DNA of 48,756 nucleotides from Betaproteobacteria bacterium (GCA_016192825.1 JACPTK010000092.1:1-48756), one strand, 5' to 3'. Positions 25,114 to 33,303 are shown, counted from the first letter of the stretch. A program made the numbers and translations. The notes: generated from the letters alone by a model not told the origin.

Positions 25114-26658
25114 GTGCCGGAGACACTGAACGGCCTGCTGGCCGGCTTCGCCATGGCCTTCACGCCGGAAGTGATGCTGTACGCGTTTGTGGGCTGCGTG
25201 GTGGGAACGCTGGTGGGGGTCCTCCCCGGCGTGGGGCCCCTTGCGGGAATCAGCCTGCTCCTGCCGGTCACCTTCGGGCTGAACCCCGTCAGCGCGATCG
25301 TGCTGCTGGCGGGCATCTACTACGGCGCGATGTACGGCGGGTCCACGACCTCCATCCTCATGCGCATACCCGGAGAGGCCGCGTCGGTCATGACGTGCAT
25401 CGACGGCTATGCGATGACGCAGAAGGGCCGGGGCGGCGCGGCGCTGGCCGTGGCCGCCGTGGGCTCGTTCGTCGCGGGAACGCTGAGCATCGTCGGGCTC
25501 ATGCTGCTGGCGCCGCCGCTTGCCGAGTTCGCACTGCGCTTCGGGCCGCCCGAGAATTTCGCGCTGCTGGTGCTGGGACTGCTGGTGCTCGCGTACATGA
25601 GCAGCGGGTCGATGACGCGGTCCCTCGCCATGGCGGCGCTCGGACTGCTGCTGGGCATGGTCGGCATGGACACCATGACCGGCCTGTTCCGCTTCGAGTA
25701 CGGCCTCTCCGAGCTGGGCGACGGCATCGGCATCGTGCCGGTGGCCGTGGGATTGTTCGGGATCTCGGAAATCCTGATCTCGGCCGGGCAGAGCACCCGG
25801 GTCGACGTCCGCGCGCCCCGCCTTCGGGAATTGCTGCCGACCCGGCGGGAATGGCGGGCGAGTGCCGGTCCCATCGGGCGCGGGACCCTGCTCGGATTCT
25901 TCATCGGCATCATTCCGGGCCCGGGCCACATCATATCGTCCTTCGTTTCGTATTCGATCGAGCGGCGCCTCTCGAAGCATCCCGAGCGCTTCGGCAAGGG
26001 CGCGATCGAGGGCGTCGCCGGCCCCGAGTCGGCCAACAATTCCGCCACCTCCGGCGCGTTCGTCCCCATGCTCGCCCTGGGCCTGCCCTCGGGTGCCGTC
26101 CCGGCCATCATGCTGGCGGCGCTGATGATCCACGGCATCGCGCCGGGGCCGCTGCTGATACAGCAGCAGCCGCAGCTCTTCTGGGCGGTCATCGCGAGCA
26201 TGTACGTGGGCAACGTCGTGCTGCTGATCCTGAACCTGCCGATGGTCGGGCTGTTCGTGAACATCCTGCGCGTTCCGTATTCGTACCTGTATCCGTCGCT
26301 CCTCGCTTTCGCCACGCTCGGCGTCTACGCGGTGAACAACAGCGTGGTGGACCTGTGGATCATGGGCGGCGCGGGCCTGCTCGGCTACGTCCTGCGCAAG
26401 CTCGAATTCGAGCTCGCCCCGATCATCCTCGGCCTGGTGCTCGCGCCCATGCTCGAGCTGAGCTTCCGGCAGTCGCTCGCCATGTCGGCGGGAAACTACA
26501 CCATCTTCTTCACCCATCCCATTTCGGCCTTCATGCTGTCGGTTGCGCTCGTGCTGCTGCTGCTGGGCATGCGGTCCACGTTCACGCGGGCCGAGGGCAC
26601 CCGGGCGCTCGCGAGTCTCGAGCCGTCAGCCAGTCAGGCCCAGAAGGGCAATCCGTGA
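25114..26658 (+). CDS. tctA: TctA large permease subunit of the second set
   Basis: 514 residues from GTG 25114. I prefer this to the ATG at 25060 because TGGGAG precedes it at suitable spacing, the residues before it are encoded by a palindromic repeat, and PETLNGLLAGF then aligns with the first TctA start (SGIEGLLGGF). Family signatures: GTLVGVLPGVGPLAGISLLLP, YYGAMYGGSTTSILMRIPGE, GIIPGPGHIISSF, ESANNSATSGAFVPMLALGLPSG. Multi-pass inner membrane protein. It is convergent with the alpha/beta hydrolase gene, with inverted heptamer arrays between. Confidence 0.94.
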   Translation: MPETLNGLLAGFAMAFTPEVMLYAFVGCVVGTLVGVLPGVGPLAGISLLLPVTFGLNPVSAIVLLAGIYYGAMYGGSTTSILMRIPGEAASVMTCIDGYAMTQKGRGGAALAVAAVGSFVAGTLSIVGLMLLAPPLAEFALRFGPPENFALLVLGLLVLAYMSSGSMTRSLAMAALGLLLGMVGMDTMTGLFRFEYGLSELGDGIGIVPVAVGLFGISEILISAGQSTRVDVRAPRLRELLPTRREWRASAGPIGRGTLLGFFIGIIPGPGHIISSFVSYSIERRLSKHPERFGKGAIEGVAGPESANNSATSGAFVPMLALGLPSGAVPAIMLAALMIHGIAPGPLLIQQQPQLFWAVIASMYVGNVVLLILNLPMVGLFVNILRVPYSYLYPSLLAFATLGVYAVNNSVVDLWIMGGAGLLGYVLRKLEFELAPIILGLVLAPMLELSFRQSLAMSAGNYTIFFTHPISAFMLSVALVLLLLGMRSTFTRAEGTRALASLEPSASQAQKGNP

Positions 26659-26696
26659 AGCGTCGCGCTTCCACGGCGAGAGGTGACAGGCAAAAG

Positions 26697-26777
26697 GTGA
26701 TAAGTGATAGGTGATAGGGGTTCGGCCTCGCGCGAGCGCGAGGTTTCTGATCACTATCACTCGTCACTTATCACGCT
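26697..26777. repeat. Inverted pair of heptamer arrays between convergent genes
   Basis: GTGATAA, GTGATAG, GTGATAG (26697-26717) faces TCACTA, TCACTCG, TCACTTA, TCACGCT (26751-26777). The reverse complement of the left array matches 18 of 21 bases of 26754-26774, so transcripts from either side can form a hairpin with a 36-base loop. The stop codon of the leftward hydrolase gene (26764-26766) is inside the right array, and its last codons are repeat-encoded. Possible bidirectional terminator. Confidence 0.65.
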
Positions 26778-27939
26778 CCTCGAAGATGGGCGCGAGCCAA
26801 TCGGCGATGGCATCCACGCCGAGCTGTCGATTGTCCACCTGGCAATGCTCCGCGGCGCCCTCGGCGCCGGTGAAGATCTTGAGCGTCTTGTGCTTCGAGC
26901 CGGCGGCGTCGTAGAGCTTGCGCGCCGAGTCGAGCGGCACGATGCGGTCGTTCTCACCGTGCGCGACGAGGAGCGGGCATTCGATGCGGCCGGCGACGCC
27001 GGCAAGATCGAAGCGCTTCGCCATCCCGACCGCTTCGTCGAGGTCTTTCGCGCCGAACGCCCACGGCACCTGGAAATGCGACTGCGCGCTGGTCTTCGCG
27101 TCGGTCGCCACCGCGCGGCGGATGCCGTCCACCCATTCCGCCATGTTCCAGTGCATGGCCCCGAAGGCGACGCAGGCACAGTAGCGCTTCTCGAACGCGA
27201 CAACGCGCGGCGCGTAGTAGCCGCCGAAGCTGTAGCCCATCACCGCGACCTTCCTCGCGTCCACCTCCGGGCGCGCGGCGACCCACTCGTAGGCGGCGGT
27301 GCCGGCGACCTCGTAGTCGTGGCGCGTCCTGATGTCGCGCAGGCGCAGCGACTCGCCCTGTCCCGGGCCGTCGATCGCGAGCGTGTGCCAGCCGCGCGCC
27401 GCGAACTCGAGGCCGTTGAAGAGCACGCTCATTTCCTTGCAGTTGTCGAGCCCGTCGAACGCCACCATCGTCGGCGCGCGTCCCGTCGCCCCCGTCGCCT
27501 TCATGAACAGCGCCGGCAGCGTGGTTCCCTCGTACGGCACCTCGACCCGCTCGACGTTCGGGTAGCGCCGCAGGATGCCCCTGGTCTGGCAGCCGATCGC
27601 CTTGCGGCCCATCTCCCGCTTTTCCGGGCCCGGCACGATGAAGCGCTCGGCGGTGAAGTAATACATGCCGGCGCGCAGGAACAGGTTGCCGGCGCTCATC
27701 CCGTTGCCCTGCGCCTCGGCCGCCTGCGCCGCCTGCTCCAGGCGCGCGCCCATCGCGCTCCATTCCTCCCCCCACGCCTGCGGCTCGTGCTGGCGGCGCC
27801 GCAGCCGCTCGCAGACGGCGTCGATCTCGCCGAGTGCGACCGCACCGTACGGCGCCATGCCCTTGGTGACGAGGGTCGCGTTCGACCACATGAAATTGCC
27901 GGGAAAATGATCGATCCAGGTGGGGGTCTCGGAGGCCAT
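26764..27939 (-). CDS. Alpha/beta hydrolase (2,6-dihydroxypseudooxynicotine hydrolase-like)
   Basis: 391 residues with a long helical N-terminal part (about 1-120) followed by an alpha/beta-hydrolase core. Catalytic residues visible: nucleophile S237 in GYSFGG, Asp about 331 in HGENDRIVP, His about 365 in AAEHCQVDN. The domain arrangement and motifs resemble the C-C bond hydrolase of nicotine catabolism and FrsA-like proteins. Substrate unknown. Its 3' end overlaps a heptamer array. It is divergent from the amidase gene. Confidence 0.87.
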   Translation of the reverse strand: MASETPTWIDHFPGNFMWSNATLVTKGMAPYGAVALGEIDAVCERLRRRQHEPQAWGEEWSAMGARLEQAAQAAEAQGNGMSAGNLFLRAGMYYFTAERFIVPGPEKREMGRKAIGCQTRGILRRYPNVERVEVPYEGTTLPALFMKATGATGRAPTMVAFDGLDNCKEMSVLFNGLEFAARGWHTLAIDGPGQGESLRLRDIRTRHDYEVAGTAAYEWVAARPEVDARKVAVMGYSFGGYYAPRVVAFEKRYCACVAFGAMHWNMAEWVDGIRRAVATDAKTSAQSHFQVPWAFGAKDLDEAVGMAKRFDLAGVAGRIECPLLVAHGENDRIVPLDSARKLYDAAGSKHKTLKIFTGAEGAAEHCQVDNRQLGVDAIADWLAPIFEERDK

Positions 27940-28000
27940 GCGGTTCCCTCGCGTTGATCACAATATGGAAAAAGGCGCAAATCCTCGTTCGCGACAAATC

Positions 28001-28029
28001 TTAACTCATGCGCGCGGCGCGCTTATACT
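28001..28029 (+). promoter_or_regulatory. Putative promoter of the amidase gene
   Basis: TTAACT (28001-28006) and TATACT (28024-28029) with 17-bp spacing. It lies 42 bp before GTG 28071, which argues against the ATG at 28008 as the start since that ATG is inside the promoter. Confidence 0.5.
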
Positions 28030-28040
28030 GGCGTTCACGC

Positions 28041-28068
28041 CGTGGCTCGTCCATCGTCCATCATTCGA
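28041..28068. repeat. CGTCCAT heptamer array next to the amidase start
   Basis: CGTGGCT, CGTCCAT, CGTCCAT, CATTCGA with an exact 7-bp period, ending two bases before the GTG at 28071. No Shine-Dalgarno sequence is visible. Confidence 0.6.
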
Positions 28069-28070
28069 CC

Positions 28071-29381
28071 GTGACACCCCCCGCCGCAGGACAGCCCGCT
28101 CGGGCGCTCAACGAGCTGACCGCCACCGAGATCGTCGCGGCGGTCGCGGCCGGCAGGACCACCTGCGAGGCGGTCGCGCGCGCCTGCCTCGAGCGCGTCG
28201 CCGAGCGCGAGCCGCAGGTGCAGGCGTGGGCGCACCTCGATCCCGATCACGTGCTTGCGCAGGCGCGGGCGCTCGACCGCGGCGCCCGGCGGGGCCCGCT
28301 GCACGGCGTGCCGTTCGGCGTGAAGGACATCATCGACACCGCCGATCTGCCGACCGAGTACGGCACGGCCATCCACAAGGGCCACCGTCCGGCGAAGGAC
28401 GCGGCCTGCGTCGCGCTCTCGCGCAAGGCGGGCGCCGTGCTGATGGGCAAGACCGTCACCACCGAGTTCGCCAACGTGACGCCGGGCAAGACGCGCAACC
28501 CGCTCGATCCCGCGCGCACGCCGGGCGGCTCCTCGAGCGGCTCCGGCGCCGCGGTCGCGGACTGGATGGTGCCGCTCGCGCTCGGCACGCAGACCACCGG
28601 CTCGACGACGCGCCCGGCGTCCTTCTGCGGCGTGTTCGGCTACCGCCCGACGTGGGGCGACCTGCGCATGGCCGGCGTCATGGAGGCCTCGGGCTCGCTC
28701 GACACGCTGGGCATCCTCGCGCGCTCGATCGAGGACATCGCGCTTTACCGCGACGTGCTGCTCGGCGTCGAGCCCGCGCCGTTGCCGGAGGATCTGCCGG
28801 CGCCGCGCATCGGCTTCTGCCGCCCCTATTTCTGGGAGCGGCTCGAGCCCGCGACGCAGCGCCTGCTCGAGGGCGCCGCGCGGCGGCTCGCGCACGCGGG
28901 CGCGCGCGTCAGGGAGGTGCCGCTACCCGGCGGCTTCGAGGGCCTCGAGGCGGCGCACCGCTGGATCTCGGGATTCGAGATGGCGCGAAACCTTGCGTGG
29001 GAGCTCGAAAACCACCGGGAAGCCATCAGCGAGAAGTTCCGCAGCGGCCGCCTCAAGGACGGGCTCGCCTGCACCTACGAGCACTACCGCGAGATGCGCG
29101 ACTTCGTCGAGCATTGCCGGAGGCGTCTCGCGCCGGTCATGAGCGGACACGACGTGCTGCTCGCGCCGGCGGCGCAGGGCGAGGCCCCCGTCGGCTGGGA
29201 CCCGGTGCCGCACCCGTGGGTGTACATGGTGTGGACGGCCATGCACGTGCCGTCGGTGACGCTGCCGGCGTACACCGGGCCCAACGGCCTGCCGATCGGG
29301 GCGCAGCTCATCGCAAGCCGCTGCGAGGACAGCAAGCTGCTCGCGGCGGCGCGCTGGGCCTACCGCGTGCTGCGTGACTGA
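28071..29381 (+). CDS. Amidase signature (AS) family amidase
   Basis: 436 residues from GTG 28071. The Ser-cisSer-Lys triad is visible: K85 in GVKDIIDTA, Ser154/155 in PGGSSSGSGAAVA, and S178 in QTTGSTTRPASFCGVFGYRP. Cytoplasmic; members include GatA-like, indoleacetamide and mandelamide hydrolases. No GatB/C neighbours, so a catabolic amidase is more likely than a tRNA amidotransferase. An ATG at 28008 in frame is rejected because it falls within the promoter-like sequence. Confidence 0.92.
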   Translation: MTPPAAGQPARALNELTATEIVAAVAAGRTTCEAVARACLERVAEREPQVQAWAHLDPDHVLAQARALDRGARRGPLHGVPFGVKDIIDTADLPTEYGTAIHKGHRPAKDAACVALSRKAGAVLMGKTVTTEFANVTPGKTRNPLDPARTPGGSSSGSGAAVADWMVPLALGTQTTGSTTRPASFCGVFGYRPTWGDLRMAGVMEASGSLDTLGILARSIEDIALYRDVLLGVEPAPLPEDLPAPRIGFCRPYFWERLEPATQRLLEGAARRLAHAGARVREVPLPGGFEGLEAAHRWISGFEMARNLAWELENHREAISEKFRSGRLKDGLACTYEHYREMRDFVEHCRRRLAPVMSGHDVLLAPAAQGEAPVGWDPVPHPWVYMVWTAMHVPSVTLPAYTGPNGLPIGAQLIASRCEDSKLLAAARWAYRVLRD

Positions 29382-29462
29382 AGACTGATGATGATGCGTG
29401 ACTGCTGGGGCGTGACTGGTAGGGCGTTGCTTCCTGAAAAGTCCGCGATACCGCTTCACCCG

Positions 29463-29873
29463 TCACGGTATCTGAATCTTGCCCCCGGCGCCCGGCAAGC
29501 CGCCGGGGCCGCCCAGGCCTCCCATGCCGCCCTGCGGCACGACGATCGAGGAGGCGGCCTGGCGGCGCAGCTCCTGCAGGTCTTTCATGGTCCGCTCGAC
29601 GGCGTCGCGCGCCGCGTCGGCGAACTTGGCCACCGCCTCGCCGAGCGAACCGGCGTCGAGCTCGAAATTGATCGGCAGCGCGCCGACGTTGGTCATGAGC
29701 TGCGCCTCGCCGATGTAGAGCACGGCCCGGCTCGCATCGGTCGTGCCGTCGCTTTTCAGCGGGGTCAGCACCCGGATGGTGCCCACCTTGCGGTCGGTGA
29801 CGACTTCCTCGCGATACAGCGAGCTCGCGTCCATTTTCGGATCGCCGCCCCGCTCCTCGGGTCTCTGTGCCAT
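29463..29873 (-). CDS. Small conserved-looking protein with Gly-rich tail, function unknown
   Basis: 136 residues from ATG 29873. Not recognised. Features: charged N-terminus (MAQRPEERGGDPKMD), a beta-rich middle (VVTDRKVGTIRVLTPLKSDG, then AVLYIGEAQLMTNVGALPINFEL), a helix rich in Ala/Asp (EAVAKFADAARDAVERTMKDLQEL), and a Gly/Pro tail (PQGGMGGLGGPGGLPGAGG). No signal peptide or membrane segment. The longer frame to 29942 includes a palindromic repeat and is not favoured. Coding-like composition and a clean stop support a real gene. Confidence 0.6.
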   Translation of the reverse strand: MAQRPEERGGDPKMDASSLYREEVVTDRKVGTIRVLTPLKSDGTTDASRAVLYIGEAQLMTNVGALPINFELDAGSLGEAVAKFADAARDAVERTMKDLQELRRQAASSIVVPQGGMGGLGGPGGLPGAGGKIQIP

Positions 29874-29924
29874 GTTTGACTCGTTCCGCCCAATCCGTAA
29901 ACTGGAAGCGTAGCAGAAATACCG

Positions 29925-29958
29925 AGGAAATTGTCGGGACATGACCCGACAATTTCCT
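29925..29958. repeat. GGAATTTG-family palindrome, variant AGGAAATTGTCGGG
   Basis: AGGAAATTGTCGGG (29925-29938) pairs perfectly with CCCGACAATTTCCT (29945-29958), 14-bp stem, 6-base loop. It lies between the small unknown gene and the glycosyltransferase gene. Confidence 0.85.
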
Positions 29959-30044
29959 GAACCGGAAGAACATTACCCCGATTATCGCCAGACTGGATCG
30001 TTACCTGCTGGACGACGATGGGGCACATTCCGTCGGGGTTCCAT

Positions 30045-31331
30045 TCAGGGAATTTGCCGGGCCTGGTTCCGGCAAATTCCTTCGAGCGCCTCCGCCGCGG
30101 CGCAAGCGCCATCCTCTCGCGTGACTCGTTCGCCGATTGCCCGCGCGCGCGTGGCGCAGTCCGGCGCGGAGAGGATACCCTGGAGTTCCCGCGTCATCGC
30201 GGCGGCGGTTGCATTCCGGAAAGGAATGCTGCGCGCGATGCCGAGCTGAACCGCGCGCCGCGCGTTGTCCGGCTGGTCGAAGGCGACGGGCACGATCAGC
30301 TGCGGCCGGCCCGCGGCCAGCGCCTGGGCCAGCGTTCCGATGCCGCCGGAGTGCACGACCGCCGCCGCGCGCGGAAACACCGCCGAATAGGGCAGATAGT
30401 CGAAGACACCGATGGCCGGCGGCAGGGCGCCGAAGCGGTCGCGAGGCTGCCCGGTCAGGAGCAGGGCGCGGCGCCCGAGCGCGCCCGCCGACTCGATCGC
30501 CGCGCGCCAGAAACCGCCTGCGACCATCACGGCGGAGGATCCCAGCCCGAATACGACGGGCGGCTCTCCCGCGCCGAGGAAATCCTCGAGTTCGCCGCGC
30601 GTGCGGGCATCGGGCGGCGTCCCGTCGTAGCGCGGGAATCCGCAGACGCGGGTGTTGGCGGGCCAGTCGGGCTGGGGCGCGGCGAGCGTTTCGGAAAAAA
30701 GCGCGAGATGGAGCCGCGGCGAGATCTGTCCCTCGAGCAGCGCGGTCGCGTCCGTCGCGGGCAACCCCAGTTCGGCGCGGAACTCGCGCAGCGGCCGCTC
30801 CCAGCGCCGCACCAGGGCGCGCGGGATGAGAAACAGCGTCCGGTAGGCCGCAACTCCGAGCCCGCGCGACCAGCGCAACCACGGCGCGGCGGGAAGCAGC
30901 GGCGGGTCCATGGCCGAGAACAGGGTCATGGGGGAGAGCGCGGTCGAAACCCAGCGCAGGCCTTCCTTCGCCGCCAGCAGCGGCCCGGCGAACGCGAGCG
31001 GATGCGTGACCAGGAGATCGGCGCCGCGGCACGCGCGCGCCAGGTCCGCGTAGCTCTCGCGCACGTGCGCCATGAACATCCCGCGCACCAGGAATTCCGG
31101 CCCGCGCCACGGATCGACGAGGCGCTCGACGATGGCCGCGCGTTCGCCAAATCCCGCCATGCCGGGGCGCATCGGCGCGAATCCGACGCCCGCCGCCTCG
31201 ACGTTTCCGCGGTACTCCTCGAAGGTCGCGATCAGCGGCCGGTGACCGCGCTTCGCCAGCTCGCGCGCGACGGCGATGTACGGATGCAGATCGCCGAGCG
31301 AGCCGAAGGTGGCGAAGACGATCCGTTTCAC
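30045..31331 (-). CDS. Glycosyltransferase, GT1/UGT-like (MurG/YjiC fold)
   Basis: 428 residues. GTG at 31331 gives VKRIVFATFGSLGDLHPYIAVARELAKRGH, the standard N-terminus of GT-B UDP-glycosyltransferases; the larger frame upstream is spurious. The C-terminal nucleotide-sugar site reads YLPYSAVFPRAAAVVHSGGIGTLAQALAAGRPQLIVPVAFDQPDNA. Probably cytoplasmic, glycosylating a lipid or small molecule. The last codons (ARQIP, stop) are encoded by the palindromic repeat at 30049-30080, so the original C-terminus may have been altered. The start is preceded by a GTGATGG heptamer array rather than a clear Shine-Dalgarno sequence. Confidence 0.88.
   Translation of the reverse strand: MKRIVFATFGSLGDLHPYIAVARELAKRGHRPLIATFEEYRGNVEAAGVGFAPMRPGMAGFGERAAIVERLVDPWRGPEFLVRGMFMAHVRESYADLARACRGADLLVTHPLAFAGPLLAAKEGLRWVSTALSPMTLFSAMDPPLLPAAPWLRWSRGLGVAAYRTLFLIPRALVRRWERPLREFRAELGLPATDATALLEGQISPRLHLALFSETLAAPQPDWPANTRVCGFPRYDGTPPDARTRGELEDFLGAGEPPVVFGLGSSAVMVAGGFWRAAIESAGALGRRALLLTGQPRDRFGALPPAIGVFDYLPYSAVFPRAAAVVHSGGIGTLAQALAAGRPQLIVPVAFDQPDNARRAVQLGIARSIPFRNATAAAMTRELQGILSAPDCATRARAIGERVTREDGACAAAEALEGICRNQARQIP
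30049..30080. repeat. GGAATTTG-family palindrome overlapping the glycosyltransferase 3' end
   Basis: GGAATTTGCCGG (30049-30060) and CCGGCAAATTCC (30069-30080), 12-bp perfect stem, 8-base loop. It lies within the last codons of the leftward glycosyltransferase gene. Confidence 0.85.
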
Positions 31332-31342
31332 TCTTGAGACCC

Positions 31343-31363
31343 GTGATGGGTGATGAGTGATGA
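31343..31363. repeat. GTGATGG heptamer array in the leader of the glycosyltransferase gene
   Basis: GTGATGG, GTGATGA, GTGATGA with an exact 7-bp period, 12 bp upstream of the leftward GTG start at 31331. Confidence 0.6.
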
Positions 31364-31381
31364 GTCTCCCGCGCTGCCCCG

Positions 31382-32332
31382 TCACGCTTTTGGCGTGTGA
31401 CGGCGCAGCGCAGGCACGCCAGGCCGCCCGGCGCGGCGGTGCTGCTCGAGGAAGAACTCCGCGAGCAGGTCCGCGTCGCGCCGCCGGACGGACGTGCGCC
31501 GGGCGACGAGCGCGAGCGTGCGGGACGGCGCGGGCGCGGCGAACGGCCGGGCGATCAGCCGCGTGCCCTTGAGGAGGCCCGCCTTCAACGCGATCTCCGG
31601 CAGCAGGGTCACGCCCAGTCCGCCTTCGATCATCTGGATCAGCGTCGGGAGGCTGGTGGCTTCGACCTTGGCTTCCCATCCGCCGCGCCGCGGGCCGCAG
31701 GCGGCGATCGCGTGGTCGCGCAGGCAGTGGCCTTCCTCCAGCAGGAGCACCGCGCCGGTGTCGAGCTTGCGGATGGCGATCTCCTTTTCCCGCGCGCCGG
31801 GATCGTCCTCGCGCGCCACGAACCAGAACTCGTCCTTGAACAGCTCGCGAACGTAAAGATCCCCCGTGTCGTAGGGCAGCGCGATCAGCGCGACGTCGAG
31901 GCTGCCCGCGCGCAAGCGCTCGATCAGCCGCCCGGTCAGGTCCTCGCGCAGGTAGAGCTTGAGCTCGCGGTGGGTCCGCCGCAGCGGCGGCAGCACTTCC
32001 GGCAGCAGGAACGGCGCGATCGTGGGAATGGCGCCCAGGCGCAGCGGGCCCGCGAGCGGCGCGGCAGCGCTTCGCGCAGCCTCCGCCAGGTCGGTCGCGC
32101 CGGCGAGCAGCCCCCGGGCGCGCGCGACCACGTCCTCGCCGACCGCGGTAAGGCGCACGTGCCGCTTGTCGCGCTCGACGAGCTGCGTCCCGAGCAGGGA
32201 CTCGAGCTCCTTGATGCCGGCCGACAGCGTGGACTGGGTGACGAACTGCGCTTCCGCCGCCGCCCGGAAATTGAGGCGGTCGGCGAGCTCCACCAGGTAG
32301 CTCAACTGGCGGAGGGTCGGAAGTGCCGGCAT
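31382..32332 (-). CDS. oxyR: OxyR-type LysR-family peroxide regulator
   Basis: 316 residues. ATG at 32332; MPALPTLRQLSYLVELAD starts the LysR helix-turn-helix (AAEAQFVTQSTLSAGIKELE). The effector domain contains EEGHCLRDHAIAACG with both redox cysteines, C203 and C212, eight residues apart exactly as C199 and C208 in E. coli OxyR, followed by ATSLPTLIQMIEGGLGVTLLP. H2O2 should oxidise the pair and activate peroxide-defence genes. It is divergent from ahpC with a 249-bp shared region, the expected OxyR arrangement, with katG in the same block. Confidence 0.95.
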   Translation of the reverse strand: MPALPTLRQLSYLVELADRLNFRAAAEAQFVTQSTLSAGIKELESLLGTQLVERDKRHVRLTAVGEDVVARARGLLAGATDLAEAARSAAAPLAGPLRLGAIPTIAPFLLPEVLPPLRRTHRELKLYLREDLTGRLIERLRAGSLDVALIALPYDTGDLYVRELFKDEFWFVAREDDPGAREKEIAIRKLDTGAVLLLEEGHCLRDHAIAACGPRRGGWEAKVEATSLPTLIQMIEGGLGVTLLPEIALKAGLLKGTRLIARPFAAPAPSRTLALVARRTSVRRRDADLLAEFFLEQHRRAGRPGVPALRRHTPKA

Positions 32333-32351
32333 ATACGCTCTTTTGGGAGAA

Positions 32352-32379
32352 CGTGACTCGCGGATCGCGGATCGCGGAT
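32352..32379. repeat. CGCGGAT heptamer array upstream of oxyR
   Basis: CGTGACT, CGCGGAT, CGCGGAT, CGCGGAT, exact 7-bp period, 20-47 bp upstream of the leftward oxyR start. Confidence 0.65.
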
Positions 32380-32503
32380 AGGCCTTGCCAGACCTGCCGC
32401 GGGCCACGTTGGCAGCCTGGACAACGAGACACTCGATCCGCCATCCGCCGCCCGCCATTCACCGTTACGTGATCGACGCAGGCGATCATAGTAACAGATA
32501 TAT

Positions 32504-32517
32504 ATCGTTGGAGCGAT
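32504..32517. promoter_or_regulatory. Candidate LysR-type (OxyR) binding site
   Basis: ATCG-TTGGAG-CGAT is an inverted repeat of LysR-box form in the AT-rich centre of the divergent oxyR/ahpC region. An ATAG half-site lies 16 bp to its left (32488-32491). The full OxyR consensus of four ATAG/CTAT elements is not clearly met. Confidence 0.35.
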
Positions 32518-32552
32518 CAAAACGGATGCGCCACACTCGCATCCGTTTTGAT
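32516..32552. other. Strong hairpin in the ahpC leader
   Basis: ATCAAAACGGATGCG (32516-32530) pairs perfectly with CGCATCCGTTTTGAT (32538-32552) around a CCACACT loop. It ends 29 bp before the ahpC ATG and before its AAGGAGAGAG ribosome-binding site (about 32571-32580). It could be an operator dyad, a leader RNA structure or an attenuator; there is no U-tract. Confidence 0.75.
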
Positions 32553-32581
32553 TACCTTCAATTTCGATTAAGGAGAGAGCG

Positions 32582-33121
32582 ATGCTGACCGTAGGCGACC
32601 GTATCCCGAATTTCGACCTCCAGGCGGTGGTTTCCACCGACCAGGACAAGGCGTTCACCCGCATCACCGAAAAGTCCGACGCCGGCAAGTGGAAGGTGAT
32701 CTTCTTCTGGCCCAAGGATTTCACGTTCGTGTGCCCGACCGAGATTGCGGCCTTCGGCAAGTTGAACCGCGAGTTCAACGATCGCGACGCCGTGATCTAC
32801 GGTGCGTCCACCGACAGCGAGTTCGTGCACCTGGCGTGGCGCCGCTCGCACGCGGATCTCAAGGACCTGCCGTTCCCGATGCTGGCGGACATCAAGCGCG
32901 AGCTGTCGGCGGCGTTTGGCATCCTCGACCGGAAGGAAGGCGTGGCGCTGCGCGCGACCTTCATCGTGGACCCGGAGGGCGTGATCCGCTTCGCGTCGGT
33001 CAACGATCTCAGCGTCGGGCGCAATGTGGACGAAGTGCTGCGCACCCTGGACGCGCTGCAGAGCGACGAGCTGTGCCCGTGCAACTGGCAGAAGGGCGAC
33101 GCTTTTCTCAAGGCGGCCTAG
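32582..33121 (+). CDS. ahpC: Peroxiredoxin AhpC
   Basis: 179 residues. The peroxidatic Cys is C51 in FTFVCPTE, and a C-terminal CPCNW (C165, C167) carries the resolving Cys, as in the AhpC branch reduced by AhpD. It reduces H2O2, alkyl hydroperoxides and peroxynitrite in the cytoplasm. Start ATG with AAGGAGAGAG upstream. It is divergent from oxyR and followed by ahpD, so it should be induced by peroxide. A long heptamer array sits between ahpC and ahpD. Confidence 0.95.
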   Translation: MLTVGDRIPNFDLQAVVSTDQDKAFTRITEKSDAGKWKVIFFWPKDFTFVCPTEIAAFGKLNREFNDRDAVIYGASTDSEFVHLAWRRSHADLKDLPFPMLADIKRELSAAFGILDRKEGVALRATFIVDPEGVIRFASVNDLSVGRNVDEVLRTLDALQSDELCPCNWQKGDAFLKAA

Positions 33122-33126
33122 CGGCC

Positions 33127-33280
33127 AGCTACGAGCCGCGAGCCGCGAGCTGTCAGCTTGAACCCACGTTGTTACCCGCTGATAGCTCGTAGCTCATAGC
33201 TCGTAGCTCATAGCTCATAGCTCGTAGCTCGTAGCTCGTAGCTCGTAGCTCATAGCTCATAGCTCGTAGCTCGTAGCTTG
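33127..33280. repeat. TAGCTCG/TAGCTCA heptamer array between ahpC and ahpD
   Basis: 33183-33280 is 14 consecutive 7-bp units, all TAGCTC(G or A) except a final TAGCTTG. A shorter related array, AGCTACG, AGCCGCG, AGCCGCG, AGCTGTC, lies at 33127-33154, starting six bases after the ahpC stop. AGCT is self-complementary, so the array can fold in many registers. The AAGGAAA ribosome-binding site of ahpD follows it. Confidence 0.9.
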
Positions 33281-33303
33281 CATCTCATTTAAAGGAAATT
33301 GCA

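Noticed and set aside
33183-33280. CRISPR-like or iteron origin
   Set aside because: Contiguous 7-bp units without spacers, no replication initiator gene nearby, and similar arrays occur in many other gaps.
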